DNA of 8,246 nucleotides from the NCBI GenBank assembly GCA_964396385.1, contig CAYNFH010000264.1:1-8246 (forward strand), in the 5' to 3' direction. The stretch is from CAYNFH01 sp964396385. Lineage in GTDB: Bacteria; Armatimonadota; Chthonomonadetes; Chthonomonadales; CAJBBX01. This document shows, piece after piece, positions 6,475 through 8,246 of this stretch. The position numbers and the translations under genes are program-made. The notes beneath the pieces are model-generated. The model had not been told where the DNA came from. It searched no databases and saw only the letters and a program-made list of their open reading frames with translations. Positions within the stretch are counted from its first letter, which is position 1, and every line of letters begins with the position of its first letter.

Positions 6475-6527
6475 CCACACGCACGCGCGCACGCAGCTTC
6501 GATGCCGCCAATCGGCTCCTGAGGATT

Positions 6528-6543
6528 CCCCCAGCACCGGGGG
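6528..6543. other. CCCCC/GGGGG hairpin downstream of the LexA-like gene
   Basis: CCCCC (6528-6532), loop AGCACC, GGGGG (6539-6543), 54 bases after the LexA-like stop. It could help end the upstream transcript, but no T-rich run follows, so an intrinsic terminator is not supported. Confidence 0.35.
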
Positions 6544-6577
6544 CTACGGGCCGAATCTGGCGCCGCCGCGCCACGTT

Positions 6578-6605
6578 CCAATTTGACACGCGCGTGTCAA
6601 ATTGG
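6578..6605. promoter_or_regulatory. Perfect 28-nt palindrome, candidate operator
   Basis: The half-site CCAATTTGACACGC is followed directly by its exact reverse complement, giving 14 matched pairs without spacer (centre 6591/6592). Such a match is not expected by chance in a window this size (about 3 in 100,000 assuming uniform bases). Each arm contains TTGACA, the -35 consensus, but no good -10 box lies at 16-18 bp on either strand. A dimeric repressor operator is favoured, possibly for the LexA-like protein encoded 103 bases upstream. As RNA it would form a long stem without a T tract. Confidence 0.6.
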
Positions 6606-6660
6606 GGCGATACTGTCCCGCCCGTCCGCCAGACCGCCTGCGTGCAGGTCCTTTCCGGAT

Positions 6661-6677
6661 CCTCCCTGAGAGGGAGG
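6661..6677. repeat. CCTCCCT hairpin, copy 1
   Basis: CCTCCCT, loop GAG, AGGGAGG: a perfect 7-bp stem. An identical stem with a different 3-nt loop occurs at 6770-6786. Confidence 0.6.
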
Positions 6678-6769
6678 CGAGCCATTTCCCAGTCGGCGTA
6701 ATGCAATGACCGGCAACGATGACTCCTGGCGTCTCGTCCTCCACCCCCACGATTTCACACATCCAGACA

Positions 6770-6786
6770 CCTCCCTCCCAGGGAGG
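6770..6786. repeat. CCTCCCT hairpin, copy 2
   Basis: CCTCCCT, loop CCC, AGGGAGG: same stem sequence as the hairpin at 6661-6677, 109 bases downstream. No T tract follows either copy. Paired binding sites or a small dispersed repeat are possible. Confidence 0.6.
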
Positions 6787-6967
6787 GCCGAGAACGGGAC
6801 ACCGCGTACGCTGGTCCGTGGGTGGGCCTCCGGGCAGGCGAACTGGTGTCGCTCCGATGACAGAAACAAGCAATCCACCCCGTTGACAGGCGGACCATAT
6901 CGGCGTACGCATGTAAACAGATCCCGCCGATTCCGCCTCAGCCGGCGCAGACCCGGTGGAAAGAGCA

Positions 6968-8246
6968 ATGAGCAGAGACCAGAACGTGAGGCCCGCAAGC
7001 AGCAGCCAGTCCCTCCGCCTCGCCCGGAGCTGCCTCGCAACAATGCCGGATCGCGACCACTCCGGGGAACGCCACACACCGGCGGCGGCCGGCGCAAACC
7101 AGCAGCCCGCCCTACCGCGGCACTGGCCCGTGCTGGACCATGCCGCCTACCACGGACCGGCAGGCGCCCTCGTGCGCGCCATCGAGCCTCACACGGAGTC
7201 GGACCCCGTCGCCCTCCTGGGTCAGCTCCTGGCCGGCTTCGGCAACCTCATCGGCCGCTCTGCCCATTTCCTTGTAGAGGCGGACCAGCACTACGGCAAC
7301 CTCTTCCTCGTCACGGCAGGTGAGACCAGCAAGGGCCGCAAAGGCATGGCCTGGAGCCAGATTCGTGCAGCGCTGCACACTCTCTCCCCTCTGTGGGTGG
7401 AGAACCGCGTCAAGTCGGGGCTGAGCTCGGGGGAAGGCCTCATCTGGAATGTCCGCGACCCCGTGGAAGGAATAAGCAAGCAAGGTGAGCCGATCATCCT
7501 CGATCCCGGCGAGCCGGACAAGCGGCTCCTCATTGTCGAGACGGAGTTCGCATCCGTCCTGCGGGTCCTCAGCCGGGAGGGCAACACCCTCTCCGCTCAG
7601 CTCCGCGATGCGTGGGACCGCGGCAGCCTCAGCACCCTTACCAAGAACAATCCCGCCAGGGCCACGGGAGCCCACGTCGCTCTGGTCGGCCACATCACGG
7701 TGGACGAGCTCCGGCGTCACCTCTCAGACACCGAGGCCGCAAACGGCTTTGCCAACCGCTTCCTCTGGCTCTGCGTGCGCCGCAGCAAGCTCCTGCCGGA
7801 GGGAGGGGACATCACCTCTGTGGAGTTCGCGCCCATCTACCGGCAGCTTCGCGCCGCCGTAGAGTTCGCGTGCGAGACCCGCCAGGTGCATCGCGATGAA
7901 GAGGCGCGTGAGCTCTGGAGAGCGGTCTACCCGAAGCTCTCCTCCGGCCGGCCCGGCCTGCTCGGCGCCGTCACCTCCCGAGCCGAGGCGCAGGTGGTCC
8001 GGCTTTCGCTCCTCTACGCCCTGCTGGACTGCTCCGCCACTGTCCGTCGAGAACACCTTCTCGCGGCTCTTGCCCTCTGGAGCTACGCAGAAGCGTCTGC
8101 CCGGTTCATCTTTGGAGACAGGCTGGGCGATCCCACCGCCGACGAGATTCTCCGCGCCCTCCGCGCCGCCCCGGATGGTCTCGGCCGTGAGGAGATCCGC
8201 AACTACTTCGGCCGCCACCGCTCCTCCCAGGACATAACTCGGGCGC
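6968..8246 (+). CDS. DUF3987-like P-loop protein, replication/mobile-element type (3' end outside window)
   Basis: The frame is open from TAA 6914 through the right edge, giving 426 residues so far. From residue 53 (WPVLDHAAYHGPAGALVRAI, EPHTESDPVALLGQ) it follows a family I know as DUF3987-like, found on plasmids, integrative elements and prophages, often near primase-polymerase genes. A Walker A-like GETSKGRKG lies at 118-126 and a Walker B-like LLIVETE at 187-193, followed by SREGNTLS, ARATGAHVALVGHIT and NGFANRFLWLCVRRSKLLPE. The last visible part (DPTADEILRALRAAPDGLGR) looks like a C-terminal winged helix, so little is probably missing. The role is inferred to be an ATPase in element replication or maintenance. 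Start choice is uncertain: ATG 6968 has GGTGG/GGAAAG just upstream; ATG 7043 is an alternative that drops a 25-residue low-complexity leader and loses no conserved sequence. Confidence 0.88.
   Translation, partial: MSRDQNVRPASSSQSLRLARSCLATMPDRDHSGERHTPAAAGANQQPALPRHWPVLDHAAYHGPAGALVRAIEPHTESDPVALLGQLLAGFGNLIGRSAHFLVEADQHYGNLFLVTAGETSKGRKGMAWSQIRAALHTLSPLWVENRVKSGLSSGEGLIWNVRDPVEGISKQGEPIILDPGEPDKRLLIVETEFASVLRVLSREGNTLSAQLRDAWDRGSLSTLTKNNPARATGAHVALVGHITVDELRRHLSDTEAANGFANRFLWLCVRRSKLLPEGGDITSVEFAPIYRQLRAAVEFACETRQVHRDEEARELWRAVYPKLSSGRPGLLGAVTSRAEAQVVRLSLLYALLDCSATVRREHLLAALALWSYAEASARFIFGDRLGDPTADEILRALRAAPDGLGREEIRNYFGRHRSSQDITRA

Larger units (their letters stand above)
6475..6967. other. 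Non-coding region with palindrome and hairpins
   Basis: No convincing gene is seen on either strand in these 493 bases. The region holds a C/G hairpin (6528-6543), a perfect 28-nt palindrome (6578-6605), two look-alike CCTCCCT hairpins (6661-6677 and 6770-6786) and two copies of the 8-bp palindrome GCGTACGC (6804-6811 and 6903-6910). This density of dyad symmetry is unlike the coding parts to the left and suits a regulatory or replication-type region ahead of the DUF3987-like gene. Minus-strand frames here are discussed among the rejected items. Confidence 0.6.

Noticed and set aside
6883..6911. Promoter for the DUF3987-like gene at TTGACA 6883-6888
   Set aside because: The -35 box is perfect, but the hexamer at 17 bp (TACGCA) matches the -10 consensus at only two positions; better matches lie too far away. 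Not strong enough to list.
6475..6967. tRNA or other structured RNA gene in the gap
   Set aside because: I could not find a cloverleaf, acceptor-stem pairing or T-loop motif by eye; the dyads present are short separate hairpins.
6544..7077. Minus-strand frame with a signal-peptide-like stretch (RARRRDWLLLAGLTFWSLLI)
   Set aside because: The hydrophobic stretch is suggestive, but the frame overlaps the start of the DUF3987-like gene, has no clear ribosome site, and the rest is rich in Arg, Trp, Cys and Pro with no domain. It reads through the perfect palindrome. Probably a chance frame; expression data could revive it.

Overview
The window comes from a GC-rich bacterium with strong Shine-Dalgarno sites. 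All five supported genes are on the + strand, and two of them run off the edges. The sequence alone does not fix the taxon. Multi-domain glycosyltransferases with TPR tails, short tandem-repeat tracts inside coding sequence, and this M15 peptidase family suggest an environmental phylum such as Armatimonadota, Planctomycetota or Chloroflexota, but this is a low-confidence inference from general knowledge.

Layout. Bases 1-4441 hold the 3' part of a very large gene, with 1479 residues visible and the start left of the window. It encodes, in order, a disordered linker, a GT-B fold GT4-type glycosyltransferase, a linker, a second GT4-type glycosyltransferase, a linker, a GT-A fold GT2-type glycosyltransferase and a C-terminal TPR solenoid. 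Next come three compact genes with short gaps and good ribosome binding sites: an 87-residue unknown (4455-4718), an M15 zinc peptidase of the VanY/endolysin type (4759-5313) and a 182-residue unknown (5359-5907). They are followed by a small DNA-binding protein with a LexA-like winged helix but no LexA protease domain (5950-6474). Bases 6475-6967 are non-coding and contain a perfect 28-nt palindrome and several hairpins. From about 6968 to the right edge runs the N-terminal 426 residues of a DUF3987-like P-loop protein of the kind found on plasmids and integrative elements. This gene is open to the edge, so an automated caller that requires a stop codon would miss it.

How it may fit together. 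The peptidase, the protease-less LexA-like regulator and the DUF3987-like protein give the right half a mobile-element or prophage flavour. The left half looks like surface-glycan or glycoprotein synthesis. No integrase, terminase or capsid gene is visible, so whether this is one element is unproven.

The most unusual signal is in the glycosyltransferase gene. Six short tandem-repeat tracts (8-bp or 7-bp units, each spanning four units) sit in inter-domain linkers or in surface loops inside domains. Two of them occupy the equivalent inter-lobe loop of the two GT4 domains. All three unit types are stop-free in every + frame but give TGA in every frame of the opposite strand, and all six lie in the stop-free orientation. 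The linkers also contain perfect GC-rich hairpins. Together they look like repeat DNA that a coding sequence can tolerate as linker, and could act as a substrate for domain shuffling.
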